64,000 nt of DNA from Rhizoctonia solani (Eukaryota > Basidiomycota > Agaricomycetes > Cantharellales > Ceratobasidiaceae): the NCBI RefSeq assembly GCF_016906535.1, contig NC_057379.1:1054001-1118000 (forward strand). Reading direction: 5' to 3'. This document shows positions 44,720 to 57,520 of the stretch, in pieces (the stretch's first letter is position 1; every line of letters starts with the position of its first letter). Under the pieces are notes generated by a model. That model had not been told where the DNA came from. It made no database searches and saw only the letters and a list, made by a program, of their open reading frames with translations. A program made the position numbers and the translations under genes.

Positions 44720-46181
44720 CACTGGCGTGCAAATGAAATGCAACACGTGACCGCATTTCATGAATGTGAACGCAACGCAAGAACAATGAGGATTTATGTA
44801 TGGATGTATTAGTACAAGATGTAGATATAACTAATTAGAGCATATGTACAAAATATGGTGGTGATCTGATGAGGCTACATGAATGTATGCCTTGAGGTAT
44901 GCTGCTGGGTGTTGCATTTGATTTGCAAATCCAAACCAACTATCCCCAGCTCTTGTAGTTTTTGCCGATTTCAACCATTTCTTGGCCAAATTCAATCAGA
45001 CATAAAATGCAAAGGTACTCATATACACTAAAGAAGCTTATATGCAGGCTTACAGTGCATATGAATGAGTTTCTGGTGCTCTATGGCTACCCAGTAAACA
45101 TTGACTCTTCTCCCCCTCTCCCTCTGGATTACTCTAGATGTGGGAACTATTGGGAGTCAAGAGTCAGTAATTAGGTACATGGTACTATTTAGAGTATATT
45201 ATTGCACTTTTTTGATGCATGGCTCAGGGAAAGGCAGAGATATTCATGACATTCATTGAGACTGAATGACCACCCCAAAAGTGAGAGGCCTGTAATAGCA
45301 GTAAAAATGCAAAAGAGAGCAAGCAATTGTAGCCAGAACATCAACAGAGTGTTATAGATATACCATGCCAAAACTGAGACCAAGCCCATAAAAACTGATG
45401 GTGTGAGAGACCATGCAATGGAAAACTCTCATGAATGGTTGGAATTTCATAGTAAAATTGAGCATATTTGGGTGGTTTTCCATTGCATGGTCTCTCACAC
45501 CATCAGTTTTTATGGGCTTGGTCTCAGTTTTGGCATGGTATATCTATAACACTCTGTTGATGTTCTGGCTACAATTGCTTGCTCTCTTTTGCATTTTTAC
45601 TGCTATTACAGGCCTCTCACTTTTGGGGTGGTCATTCAGTCTCAATGAATGTCATGAATATCTCTGCCTTTCCCTGAGCCATGCATCAAAAAAGTGCAAT
45701 AATATACTCTAAATAGTACCATGTACCTAATTACTGACTCTTGACTCCCAATAGTTCCCACATCTAGAGTAATCCAGAGGGAGAGGGGGAGAAGAGTCAA
45801 TGTTTACTGGGTAGCCATAGAGCACCAGAAACTCATTCATATGCACTGTAAGCCTGCATATAAGCTTCTTTAGTGTATATGAGTACCTTTGCATTTTATG
45901 TCTGATTGAATTTGGCCAAGAAATGGTTGAAATCGGCAAAAACTACAAGAGCTGGGGATAGTTGGTTTGGATTTGCAAATCAAATGCAACACCCAGCAGC
46001 ATACCTCAAGGCATACATTCATGTAGCCTCATCAGATCACCACCATATTTTGTACATATGCTCTAATTAGTTATATCTACATCTTGTACTAATACATCCA
46101 TACATAAATCCTCATTGTTCTTGCGTTGCGTTCACATTCATGAAATGCGGTCACGTGTTGCATTTCATTTGCACGCCAGTG
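44720..46181. mobile_element. 1462-bp fold-back element with 707-bp inverted arms
   Basis: Arms 44720-45426 and 45475-46181 are reverse complements with no indel (coordinate pairs always sum to 90901) and apparently no mismatch in the stretches I compared. The loop is 48 bp (45427-45474). Outer ends CACTGGCGTGCAAATGAAAT resemble Tc1/mariner termini and are flanked by TA on both sides (44718-44719, 46182-46183). No transposase; the ORFs occur as identical mirror pairs and are not genes. Confidence 0.92.
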
Positions 46182-46262
46182 TATATACACATACAAAACA
46201 GGTTTGGGACATAGTAACTGCTGAATAATTGCCCACATATATGCCTATTTAATATACAGCTA

Positions 46263-47902
46263 TTATCCTGCCCAAGGCATTTCATGTGATGCAAACAAGT
46301 TCCAGCTCTTGACTGAGCCAGGCCCCTCAGAGGCTTTGATAGTAAACTTAACACTAGGGTATTTTTTGCCCAATTCTTTGATATGAGAAGCTACGCCACC
46401 ATCTGGGATATATGCGCCATTGTGGTAGAAGTGACACCCATGAAATGTAAACAACCTGATACTCAACGGCGAGTTGCTCATCAACCCAAGAATAGTTGTA
46501 TCGACCCCGCAAGTAGCCAAATGAAAACCGTCCAATCGACGCTGAGGGATGGACCTCACAGCTTTGTTCAGGTCATCTTGACCAGCATCAAGGAATGTTC
46601 CGTGTAGAACCAGTTCTTGAATATCCGGCAGCAAAGTGAGTAGCTCAAGGATATGAAAAAACGGAGAGTTAGCTACGTATACTCTGGTAATGCAAGAACG
46701 CAAAAAAATAACTTGATGTTTTCTTCCGTGAAGCGTGGGCCAATCTGTGCCGCGGCTGCGAATTGGAGTGGTTTAGGGCCCGGGGCAATCCACCTAAGCA
46801 AGGTAGAAAGCTCATAGTAGTTTAATTTGGATAAGTTGAGCACTTCTAGGTTGATGAGAGGAATCGGCGTGGGGCGGTAGTATACTGGGAGTGAATTGAT
46901 AATGCTAAGGTTAAATTGAAGGATACGCAAATCTGGACTGCACCGGAGCATATTGGTAAAGTCCGATTCGGGAACAGGGAATCGTCCATGAACAATTCGA
47001 AGTTCTACAAGTCCGTGATATGCACGGCTACTCCATGAAGGGAACAGCCGGCTGAGTCGTAAAACAGAGACGTGTAGCAAAATCTCTTCAAATCGTCGCA
47101 AAGAAAAGCTTTCGTGTTCTACATCAGGAATGCCAAAATCAGAATTAAGAAGCTCGTGGCCACCCTCGGAATTTTGTGACAAAGTTATCCGTGCCAGTTG
47201 TCCTGGCGCACAACTCCTGATGAATGTTTCCAAAATGTTGTAATGGATGTGATAGTCAAATCTCTTCTCAATGTCCAAGTCAAACGATATGACGCGGCTT
47301 GCAACCTGGGCAGTCAATTCCCGTACGGGACCATATTGCTTAAAAGATAAACCATAGTCATCTCCAGGTGGATCAAAAATATGGAGGTCTATTGGAAGTT
47401 GTCCCACTTTACTCAGATGGAGCTGCACGATACCGCCAAGGTGTTGCTGGTTGAATGGCGCTGACGTGGAAATATCAATGTGTGTCCAGAGAGCAGGAAG
47501 GCTAAATACAACCTCTCTCCAACGAGAGCAGACGAGGGAGAGAGCTTTTGGATATACGGGCTCCGACATTGAGCAGCTGGCATAGTCTCGTTTCGCACAG
47601 GGCCGTGACCGATAAACCAGATGGAAGATACGGGATAATAGCTCTGGAGGAAGACTGTTGATTGTGGCATGAGGGATTGCTTGGTTCCTACACCAGTTTA
47701 AGCTTGCCTTGGCTCCCCGGAGCTTGACCTCGAGTGAGGTAGCTAGCTGGACTTCGGTGCTCATTCGAGGCGTGAGCTGAGAACTGGTTTCGTGTGGTAT
47801 TTCCCTTCGTTCAAAAGACTCCCGGATAGCTATACATGCAGCAGAATATCTTTCGATGGCAGTACATAGCAGGTCACTCGACGCGGCGAGTTCGTCTAGC
47901 AT
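46263..47902 (-). CDS. F-box domain protein with a frameshift (paralogue of 10080-11546)
   Basis: ATG at 47902. Residues about 80-110 carry the F-box-like motif NSLPPELLSRIFHLVYRS, then LSLVCSRWREVVFSLPALWTHIDIS and leucine-rich repeats to GPRFTEENIKLFF. The frame then closes with a stop. The homologous protein continues in another frame (RSCITRVYVANSPFFHILEL ... ending SHEMPWAG at TAA 46263). The break falls at a run of seven T in sense near 46710, which is a typical place for a one-base error or a genuine indel. No intron signal fits. As an SCF adaptor it would bind an unknown substrate through the C-terminal repeats. Confidence 0.8.
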
Positions 47903-48828
47903 GATGTTACCTGTGTGTCTGGGTTACTCAGGTTTCCGGGTAGGTTCGTAAAAGCCTGAGCGCTTACTCGAGTAACCTTAGTAGCTTACTTACGCAGCTG
48001 TATAATACCAACCACAACTCTGATAAAATACCCGCCTGCAAAATCCTTCCTATCATACTTTTCTTGTACAGTATGTAGTGCATGGTTTGCCTCTTGCACC
48101 ATCGGCTTTGTGAAACAATCTATTCAACAGGCTAATCAACCCACAGGGCAGAACTTCAACCCACCCGTCGCCGCGTGGACCAGCGTTTGAGTCTTGGAGC
48201 AGATGAAACACAACCTAGAGAAATGAAGTAAAGAAATATAACTGAGTCCCCTATCCTATTGATCCTGGGGCCCTGGAGCCGAAGCTGGAGGATAGGCTTG
48301 TGTTAGGTTAGTCCGGGAAAAAGACCGGGTGCGAATTTAAGTAGTCGGCCAATTATAAGATCTCATTTGAAGACTAATCAAAGCCAGACTCATGGACTAG
48401 CACACAGGAAAGAGTCTCAAGAAACATAATCATAGTTCCCGAGCTCTACGAGCATTTCCTCAGGGCAGTTTCGTAAAAATGGTGGGGGTTGACGGCATAC
48501 CGTTATTTGCAAATTATACAATCACCCAGTTCCCTACTTGACCACATCGTTGCCCTCATAGTCTTTTCCTGAAGCCTCGCTCTGCCCAAGGCCGATAGTA
48601 TCCCACATTTACAAGCGTCAAAATGGCTCTCGGAAGCGACCTTTAGTTGTCAATGGGATGACTGTATGTGAATCAACTCTCAAGGTTTCAACGGATTCGG
48701 ATACAGTAATCCCGATGGCTGCAAATTTTCTTTTTGCTCCCGCATTTCATGACTTCCTCTGACTGGATTGTACAACGGGAACTAAACGAAAATAATTATT
48801 TGAGTGCCGTTGAGGTCTAGTCTCTATC
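47903..48828. other. Intergenic, no gene seen
   Basis: Divergent promoter region between the minus-strand F-box gene and the plus-strand genes. No ORF of note. Confidence 0.4.
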
Positions 48829-49101
48829 ATGCCAAGTGGAGGCCGATCGTGCTCGGATATGACCCAACCCGGAACCAACAATATACTCTACTCAACATCA
48901 GAGACTCTGGCCTCGCTCAAAGACTTCGCCTGTGATCTTCAAGGCACAGAGTCTTCAAACATAACCCCGCTGTCAACTGCAGAAACTGCGACAGTCACTG
49001 CGGCACATCGGGATTCGTATACGCCGATATCAGAGCATAGCCACGGGGCGGAAATTGGAATTTACTCCAAATCGATGCGAAGCACGCATGGCCAAGCGTG
49101 A
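48829..49101 (+). CDS. Hypothetical 90-residue ORF
   Basis: ATG-initiated single ORF, Ser/Thr-rich (STSETLASLKDF, NITPLSTAETATVTAA), no signal peptide or known domain. It lies 90 bases upstream of the next gene and could instead be in its promoter or 5' leader. Reported only because the codon composition is not repeat-like; weak. Confidence 0.2.
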   Translation: MPSGGRSCSDMTQPGTNNILYSTSETLASLKDFACDLQGTESSNITPLSTAETATVTAAHRDSYTPISEHSHGAEIGIYSKSMRSTHGQA

Positions 49102-49191
49102 CCGACGTCATTGATATTTAACCCTTCGTTCCTGGAGCTCGACTTGACAACCCACCTCTCTCATCTTACCTCCTAGCTACAACTATCTACT

Positions 49192-49656
49192 ATGGACTTT
49201 CTAAACAAGTTTGCTGGTCAACATACTCAACAAAACCCAGATCAGGGCCACCAACAAGCCGGCGGAAGTGGCGGCTTTATGGGCATGATCAACAACGCTG
49301 CTGGCGGTGGACAGGCCGGTGAAGCAAAAGAGGGTAAGAATTTCGTTTCAGTTGACTTGACTCCAATCATCTGAACTCGCTCGATAGACGGACTTTATAA
49401 AGGTGCGATCTCATACGCGTATGTCAATTAAATCTGGCTGATTATCGGACAAAAAGCTATCGATTGGGTGCAGGAAAAGTACCTTGGTCAAGGTAAGACC
49501 ATGTCCCACCAACCACATCGTCCTCTGCTTACGAGTTTCAGGCGACCAATCCAACGAATCTGCTTTGGAGCAAGCCAAGGATGAACAGATCAGCGATTTC
49601 ATCCGCGCTCAATACAAAAGCGCGACCGGGAAGGATTTCCCTATTGCTGACAAGTA
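49192..49656 (+). CDS. Small conserved fungal protein with Gly/Gln-rich N terminus
   Basis: Four exons. ATG 49192 gives MDFLNKFAGQHTQQ, a Gly-rich linker (AGGSGGFMGMINNAAGGG), then after introns (about 49334-49387, 49403-49470, 49494-49550) IDWVQEKYLGQGDQSNES, LEQAKDEQISDFIRAQYK and the ending SATGKDFPIADK. Total about 100 residues. The amphipathic helices and the ATGKDFPI tail recur in short uncharacterised fungal proteins that I know only as hypothetical, sometimes stress-linked. No membrane segment. Function not assigned. Confidence 0.72.
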
Positions 49657-49848
49657 GCCATCATGTGATAAAGGCGGAGCAATCTTGAATCTATATAATT
49701 TGTACTGTATATCTTTTCAGTTTTGAAAATCAATCTACTTGAAATCGGTATAGATTGAGGATCAGGCGGCCCATTTCAGAGACTCAATTGGATTAAAGCA
49801 TAGTAGGTTACACTCCACTTCAATTCATGAATTATCAAGGTTGAGAGC

Positions 49849-52148
49849 TTAGCAAGGTTTGGCATAGGTTGTAGTTGACTGCTGGTCAGGATGCGAATCA
49901 TCCAATTGGCTGTGTCCAGCTGTGTCCTTGTTCACGGCGGGGGCTGTGACAGTCGCCATCATGGCAACGTCACTTGAACCATCTACGGATCCACCCGTTA
50001 GCAGTTTAATTATGGGCCAGACAAATGATAGGACTTACTCATTAACGATTCAGTGATTTGCAAGATGTCAACCACAACCTTTTCTGTAATATGCAAATCA
50101 GTGCAAAGGACCTCAACGAAATCAATAAGAGCACTGACCAACAAGATCGGCGCTCATACTCTCCCGCACAACAATCCTCAGGATCTCGATATCCGATTCG
50201 TTAGGCGGAAGAGCATAATTCGGAACTAATATAAAAATTTATTATAGTAAAATAAAGATCAAGTGCTGATGCTCACCTATCCATTGCTTTGCACGCAGCA
50301 AATTTTGGATCCATACTTGCTTCACATGTGGATTCTCTTGACGGAACTGGTCGGTAAAGCGGAACGATACAACGGGCAATCCGCGCTCGTAGAACTCCGC
50401 ATCGTCTTCATCGAATCCCGCGAGGGTTTCTGTGATCGCTTGTGCGAGGCCTTTAGTTGTTCCGAGTTTTCGATGGATGTTGCTCAAGCACTGGACCATG
50501 TAGCGCTCGATAACAAATGTATGGTTTAAAAGTTAATTTACTCACAATGAAGAATCCAGATCGTTCTAGTGCGCGGGAGAGGAGCCGTGCGTTACGCAGG
50601 TCGCTTAGTGCAATTCTACGATAACCGTCGAACCCTGATGATACAGGTTCAGTTTCGTTTTTCGAAAAGTTAGAATCAATCACAAACCAAGATTCAAAAA
50701 GTTGAAGAATTGGCCAATAATAGGGGCTGCGCTACGAGAGAAATTGAGGGTATAACTGTATTCGACACTTCCGAGGTAATGGAGCTCAAAGATCAGTTCC
50801 TTGGGGAGCATTTCCTGCAAATTGTAACATAATCAATGTTATATTCCCCATTTGGTAAATGAGGCCTATATACCTCGCTGCGCCAGATGATCCATCCCAA
50901 GCCAGCATAGACGAGACCGAACTTGTGACCAGAGGTATTGATTGATACGACACGTGGTATATCGAATGACCACTAAAATTCAGATGCAAATTAAGGGGTA
51001 ATCAAGGAATTGCAGATTAGGACTACTTACTTTGTATTTGGGATACGCGAACGGAGCAACAAATCCACCAGAAGCGGCATCAACGTGGATAGGGACGTTG
51101 ATTCCTGTCTTGGTCTCGTATTCATCCACTTTAGGTTCAGGGGTTAGATGACATTATTTGGGGTACATTCTAATCGAAACTTACAGAGACGAGCCATTCC
51201 TTCGACATCTTCGAAAGCTCCAGTATAGGTACTGCCGAGAATCTGGACAATATGGATATAGCGAACGCTGGAACATCAAAATCGAATATCAGCTTACCAC
51301 CATCACACCAATAGTGTTCTCATCGATATAATCCATGGCACGTTCAGGAGACATTACATGATTCGTCGACTCATCGACCGGAACAAGACGACACTTCAAC
51401 CAACATTAGTATGACCGAACGCACCTCGTCACGCAAACCCACCTCAACATCAAAGTATCTGGCAAACTTTTCAAGTGCGACCTGAGCATTCGCACCAAAG
51501 ACGATATTAGGGCCAGGCTCATGGATAGATTTCCCGGCAGCCTTTCGAGCAGCTTGCCAACGCTTCTTAAGGGCCAGACCGCCCAACATGATCGCCTCGG
51601 ATCTACGACCAAAGTTCAGTCGCCTAGAGAAGGCACAACTTAACCCCGTAACTCACGATCCTCCGGTCGCCGTTCCAATAGCCTTTCCACGGTCAGGTGC
51701 TTTCCATAGGTCAGATACTGCGCAGGTCATTAGACAGAACAAGATCCTTGATATGATTAAACTCACGCATGGACACACAACGGGTGTGAATAGCCATGGT
51801 AGCCGGATACTCGTCTTGATCAGCGAAATTTTTAGAGATATTCTCCATAATCAGCTTCTTTCCCTCATCAGGCATCCACGTGTGTACGAAGGACGCCAGG
51901 TTGAGCGACGGGGTTCCGTCGAGGTCGAGTTCATCGTGAACGAGTTGGTAGGCCGCATGAGCGCTTACGCCAGTCGAGGGAATGCTGTACTTGGGGAGCT
52001 GCTCAGTTGCAAAGCGGGATGAGTATGCTCCATCGTGGATTTCGCGTCGTTGTTTATCGTTGCGCGAATGATGGACGTGTTTCCTGTGCGGATGGTCGAC
52101 CGCCTGAGCAAGGATGGTGTCCGCGTCGAGATGGCGAGAGAGAGACAT
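49849..52148 (-). CDS. Glutamate decarboxylase (PLP-dependent)
   Basis: Converts glutamate to GABA and CO2, the first step of the GABA shunt; cytosolic. ATG at 52148; about ten short introns; TAA at 49851-49849. N terminus: [56 protein letters not shown]. Then the substrate/PLP part: [55 protein letters not shown] read from 51110-51040, and the Schiff-base lysine in [20 protein letters not shown] (Lys codon 50924-50922). C-terminal domain: [30 protein letters not shown], and an Asp/Gln/Thr-rich tail. All hallmark motifs are present. In plants the tail binds calmodulin; nothing similar can be claimed here. Confidence 0.93.
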
Positions 52149-52701
52149 CGTGGTCGAGCTGAAAGTTGGGGGTTCAGCAGTCGAACCCCAATCTTAATAT
52201 ATGCGCGAGCGAGTGAGCTATTCTCATATATTGACGTCATTCACGTAGCATAGATGATGTTCTTAGTGTCTGGTGATGAGTTATTTTGAGCGATTGTTCC
52301 CTCCGATCCAGCGACCAACGCTCAGGGTCATATCACGTGATAGTTTCGGCCGATAAAATTTGACGAAAATGGACCAACCGTTCCAGTTCACAAGCCTCAA
52401 CCATGCGCATTCCTCATGTCTCTGAATTGAATGATTTCCTCCGAGTGTCTTAATATATTTAACTTTATGATCGCTTTTCGTGAACATCCTGCCGATTGTA
52501 TTTTTAGGTCTCCGCACGCCGTGTGTACAGAATCTGGCACATTTCTCCCTGCCAGACTCTGAAGTAAAACGAGTGCAACAAGATCTCGACTAGCCTCTAC
52601 TCCCTTTGCCCGTGACACGGCGGAGGGGTGACTGGGTGGCTGGTTCACTACCGGCCGTCCCGAGGCAACTCGGACATGCTAACGGCCATGGAATAGATTT
52701 A
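52149..52701. other. Spacer between GAD start and HDAC stop
   Basis: Holds the promoter of the GAD gene and the 3'UTR of the HDAC gene. No other gene seen. Confidence 0.45.
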
Positions 52702-54361
52702 TTAGCTACTCTGCGCACGCTGTATCCGTTCGATTAATACATTATAATTATTCTCTATCTGCTCTAAGTCCTTCTCTATGTTGTCATCTTGCATGTTGCC
52801 TGGGGGAGTGTTAGCTCGAACGCATCAACCAAACAGCGAAACAACCTCACCTGCGGGTACATCCAGCACAAACGAAGGCGCGTATTTGAGGAATCCGCTG
52901 TGATCTGGGATGTCATCATTGATGGACAGAGGCTGACCGGTCTGAAACAACGTTGTAAAATCAGACTCAGCCGAGACTCGAATTATCACATTTCCACTCT
53001 ACCCACAATAATAGAAGTGACGTAGGCCCATGCTCTGGCAGCATTGGGGCTATTGTATCCTCCTAGATATGGCATTTAGTATCATATTTGAATATAATGT
53101 CAAGTAAAACCTTACCGCCTCCCAAGAAAACAATCTTTAGCCCACCCCCGTGGGGACCTGTCCATCGCATCACTCTGTGAACACACCAACCTAAAGATCC
53201 CTCCTTTTCTACATCTATATCCCAATTCCACACTGCATACGGGTCTCCTGCTAGTCCATCTACTCCACATTGTACAACAAGATACTTTGGAGCATCTTCA
53301 AGTTCTACATCTGTATCCCATCGAAAGAATGCACCTAGAACGCGCTCAACGATATTCCAAATACGCACATATGTACGAGCGCTGGTCCCTCGATTTAGCG
53401 GAATTGAGAGCGAAAATGGATCGGTTGTCGTTGGTTTGGTAAGTCCCCCTAATGGAGAATGGGGATAGAAACCAGGAGCATGGTGATGAATGGATAGTGT
53501 GAGAACATTACTTGACGAGATGTTTTCCGCTGTGGCAACTTAATCAGATGGGAGATCATGTCCGGTCATGTCACGTCATGACTTGCCTTGGGACATCGAA
53601 TCTTCACTTTGATTCTCCTCAAGTGATTGGGACGAAAAGGCTTCGGCAACACCGTCCCCGTGATGGAGATCTAAATCTAGGTATGCCACCTTGGGACGTG
53701 TTTTCTGGCCTGGCCCAGGCCGCTTGAGCTGAAGTATAGATAGTACACAGTCGGCTACATAGCAGAATCCGGCAGCGTGGGCTTTATGTGCGTGATGTCT
53801 AGTTTCCCATAAGATACATTAGAACGCGTCTGAAACATAAAGGAAATAAAAATACCTCCCGCCGTCCCAGCAAATAGCCACGTCGAACATTGTACTTTGG
53901 ATGGCTTTCGTCGCTGTGAGAGTGGCGCCCGCGACCGTGTATATGTACTCATCCAGTCCAGGAAAAACTTCACAGTCCTGCATTGGTCCGGGCTAACTCT
54001 ATAAATGGGCTTGCTGACGCGACTCACGTCTTCCAAGCCAAATTCAGTGACATTGCCCTTGCCAGTTTCGTCATCTCTGTGTGGTTGAAGTGCATAGTCT
54101 ACCGGGAGCAGCAAAATAAGTCACAAAAACCCCGTGAATACAGGGAGCCTTACCCAAGTAACCCGCCTCATGATACCGTTCCAAATCCCGTCGACTTGCT
54201 TTTCCGGGTTTCACAAGTATGCAGTTGGCGCGCTTTAGCAGCCCATAGGCGCTTACTAACGTGTGGACAAGTGCTGAGCGGTTTCGGTTGGAAGGAAGCA
54301 GGGAAGATACCCGGATTAGGTCGGGCGAGCAAACATATGCTACTCTGGGTTCAGATGACAT
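52702..54361 (-). CDS. Class I histone deacetylase (HDAC8/Hos1-like)
   Basis: Zinc-dependent lysine deacetylase acting on chromatin. ATG 54361 gives [20 protein letters not shown], the class I start with the SS-LP-N-R motif of HDAC8. Further exons: [11 protein letters not shown]; the [20 protein letters not shown] active-site motif (about 53800-53740) with the charge-relay His pair; [18 protein letters not shown] (about 53685-53640) with zinc ligands Asp and His; [28 protein letters not shown] with the third zinc Asp; [11 protein letters not shown] with the final Gly-Tyr. TAA stop at 52704-52702 after [12 protein letters not shown]. About 400 residues, usual for Hos1/HDAC8. Short introns between all blocks. 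All catalytic residues are visible. Confidence 0.9.
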
Positions 54362-57300
54362 TGAGGCCTTGTCGTGGTTAGTTTATCCAACGTCACGTGC
54401 ATGACGGTGTCCCGACTACAGTAAATTACTGGTAAACAAGTTTGCAACCATCGCTGATAATTGGCATCCTGATTTTCATGCCAGGCCCACTGTGCATGTG
54501 TGGTGACTCGAAATAACATTGGTTATCTAGGAATGAATAAGCAACTCGGCTACTACTACTGAAACAATAGTTGAATTCTTAAATTGGGGTGTAGAAGGGG
54601 TATGTGAACTATCATATAACATCACAGTCGAACAACATAATACGGATATACACAATGTAACATAAATACACGCTAAAGCTGCCAAGGTCCTTGACCGGAG
54701 GACTAGCTCTGACTCAAAACAATAAGGTATCCATGCTGGCATAGTTATATATAGAAGACATCAAAACTTTGACCCAAGCTCGCACATAATAAATAATTAG
54801 TCTTCGGAACTATTTGGCCGCTCCCGTGAGATGTAAGATATGGATACACATGTAATCGATGAATCAGTGTACCATATGTTTAGTGTCGCCCCGAACCAAC
54901 GTGGATGGGAAATCTGGCGTGGAGCGCGGCGATGATAACTGGGGCACCGAGACGCGAATATGACTTGCGGGTTGGGCGGCCACCCGTGACGACAGAAATG
55001 GAAGATGGTGAGTGGGAATAAATGAAATACAAGGAAGGTGGGTGACCTTGTCATCTCATGAGTAATGGGCTGGACAAAAAGAAATGCGTGCAAAATTAGA
55101 GTGCACAATACAGTCGAGGCAAGACGGGTGAGACCAACGCGCCGGCGGTCAGGCGATGCGTATACGGACAGACGGCCCTGCACACCCTGCGGCCAAGTCC
55201 GGGGTTGTGGCTCTGCACAGGCTCTGAAACGCGCCTCTAAGCTCTAGAATGTTGCGTGGGTTGTTGTGAATTGCCACCCGCCCAACCAAGCGAGCGCTAT
55301 TTAAGCTTTGGGCCCAAGCATAGCTGTTGTGCTGCCAATATACTCTATATCAGCTTCTTGATCTTAACAGGATGGTATGAGAGTTAAGGGAATCTCTCGT
55401 ATCAATACAGAGGATATTATTTAACACAGAATGTATACTCTACGGGGCCCCGAGAATCTCGGGAGCGCTCCGGGACTCGCTATTGTCAGCGAGCATTCCG
55501 GAGTGTTTGGTATGACGCTCGGAAGGGCTCGTGGAGTGCTCTCAAGTCCTCGCCGAGCAATCCGGATTCGTCGGATCCTAACGAGGAGGTTCCCAAAACC
55601 GGAGCACTCCAGAGCGCTCCCGGGTTTTTGGAGCCCCCGTAGAGTACACATGTCTCAGGGAACGACTCACGTGACCGCGCGGCAGTAAGGTAAAGACGTC
55701 TTCAGGGAGGTTTCCACGGTGATCTATTCGGCCATCTTGAGTTGTTTCCATCCTTGAATCGACGAACAATGCCCGTCACACATGGCTACGACCGTATACA
55801 TATTTTCTTTCAGTATGTTGTTGAATTATCAGATTTCGTGTTGTCGTATTGGGGGTCAACAAAGTGAAATGTGACGTATATACACATAGTACTGTAGCTT
55901 AATGGCCTAGTTTAACATCTTCCCGGTAGTTTGGAGCGCTGTGTGCTGCAGCAGGCCACAGTGCCCAACCTAAATTTGTTGGGGGCCTGGCGTGAGTGTA
56001 ACCGTTCCTCTCCACGCACTGTTGATATCCTCGTATTCGGCTGCTCTCTTCATCTTGACTGCTTCGCGGTCATGAATATATATGAATTTATATTGTGCTC
56101 GTACCACATTTGCTCTTTCACCTACGAGTGTCATCCGCGAGTTAGTATCCTTGGTCCACCCTCTCCTCTTGGTGGTCGCGGGCTCCCCAGTTCCGCCTTT
56201 CCCAGTTCTTATCGACCCTTCTATGTCATCATATTTACTCTGATACACATGTAATTCACCGAAGGTAAAGATTCAACCTAGTCAAGGATCATGGTTGGGC
56301 GTACGCATATATACTCAGTCCGTGTTCCACTTACAGCTGTGGCTATCAGTTTTTTATTCGTGCATTACATAATAAGACCTATCTCTCATACCGGTTTCTA
56401 GTTTCTGTGTTATTTGCTGGTAAATAGAAACACAAATTAATTATCAAAATGGGATGTACTTTCCGCCTGAGTTCTATGTTTGAGCATACTCACGGCGAAC
56501 CCCAAAATTATGGAAAATGTGCACCTAGAATCGCAGAACCTGCACCTCGACGGCACACAGGGGTGAGCTGAGGATACGGATTAATGGGAAAACTGGTCGG
56601 ATTTTGTTAGCACTCCGCATGTAACGCACAATTTTTTCGTCTAGAAAATGCGCACTTTTGAAGTCTGTCGTGACTTTTCGGTAGCGCTTGAATTCGGTAT
56701 AATTTCACGCAAAAATGAGCAAGGTCGCAACACTTAGAAGTGATGAGCCTGCTCAGATTCAATCCACGCTCAAAGCTAGTGCCTATAAAGTATCGCATAT
56801 GTATTAGCACTCAGAAAATCGCACCAATTTTTAGGGTTTGCACTTCTATGGAAACCTTGTGGCTAATATGGATGTAAAGACCTTGATATGAGAGCCAACA
56901 GGCATACCTTATATCTCATGATCACACGGCATGCGCAATAAGTCATGTATGTGTTGTTTATAAAGCTAGACTGTAAGCAATCCATAATTAGACCACCCCA
57001 GTTGATCTATGTATTTGATAATACATGTTTCTTATAGAAAGAAACTTGCGCCTGGGTTCGTCCATCATTGATCGGCGCTCCCATGGTGGCGTGTTATTAT
57101 TTATCCCGGTAGTCCCGGTATCTTTCTCCAATTCTCATGCAGGGTAAGTCACATTTTAGGCAGTGTTGGTAGAGTAGCGGAGAATACCGGAGAATATGAG
57201 TATTTGACGATACAGGGTGATCGAGACTTCAATTCAAACAATCACCGAGGAGTAAGGCACGTAGGTCATCTGCCAAAGGAGCGGATGGACTCGGGGTGGG

Positions 57301-57520
57301 TAGCCATGAGGAAGCCCCTATAATGTAGATTGATCATCTAGGGCTAGAATACTTGTAGTGGTATTTAAGTATCGTGGACGTCTCCTTTATAGTGAACCGC
57401 GCCCACTCTGAGTCTGGAGCCCCGCCTTCACTCCACTCACCCCACTGTTAGCTCCCATTTTGCGAAACTCTGAGCCGCATATATCTGAATCTAACCACAT
57501 CAAAGCATCATCCCGAGACA
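54362..57520. other. 3.1-kb intergenic region with one MITE
   Basis: Apart from the MITE at 55438-55644, no gene is supported. Short ORFs at 54797-55183 (minus) and 55931-56254 (plus) lack motifs. Around 56510-56850 there are CGCA/TGCAC-rich stretches that look like a decayed inverted-repeat element. The right end is the promoter of the transporter gene. Confidence 0.45.
55438..55644. mobile_element. 207-bp MITE copy 2
   Basis: CTCTACGGGGCCCCGAG ... CCCCCGTAGAG with TA on both sides (55436-55437, 55645-55646). Same length as copy 1 at 11469-11675 and roughly 90 percent alike by eye. The TA duplication fits a Tc1/mariner-type transposase acting in trans. Confidence 0.9.

Noticed and set aside
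44962..45939. Two identical 70-residue ORFs on opposite strands (and a second identical pair) as duplicated genes
   Set aside because: They are mirror images produced by the fold-back arms and have no known domain or codon bias.
54797..55183. 128-codon minus-strand ORF as a gene
   Set aside because: No recognisable motif and no splice-linked partner; it is probably chance.
55931..56254. 107-codon plus-strand ORF as a gene
   Set aside because: No domain, Cys/Ser-rich chance composition, no splice context.
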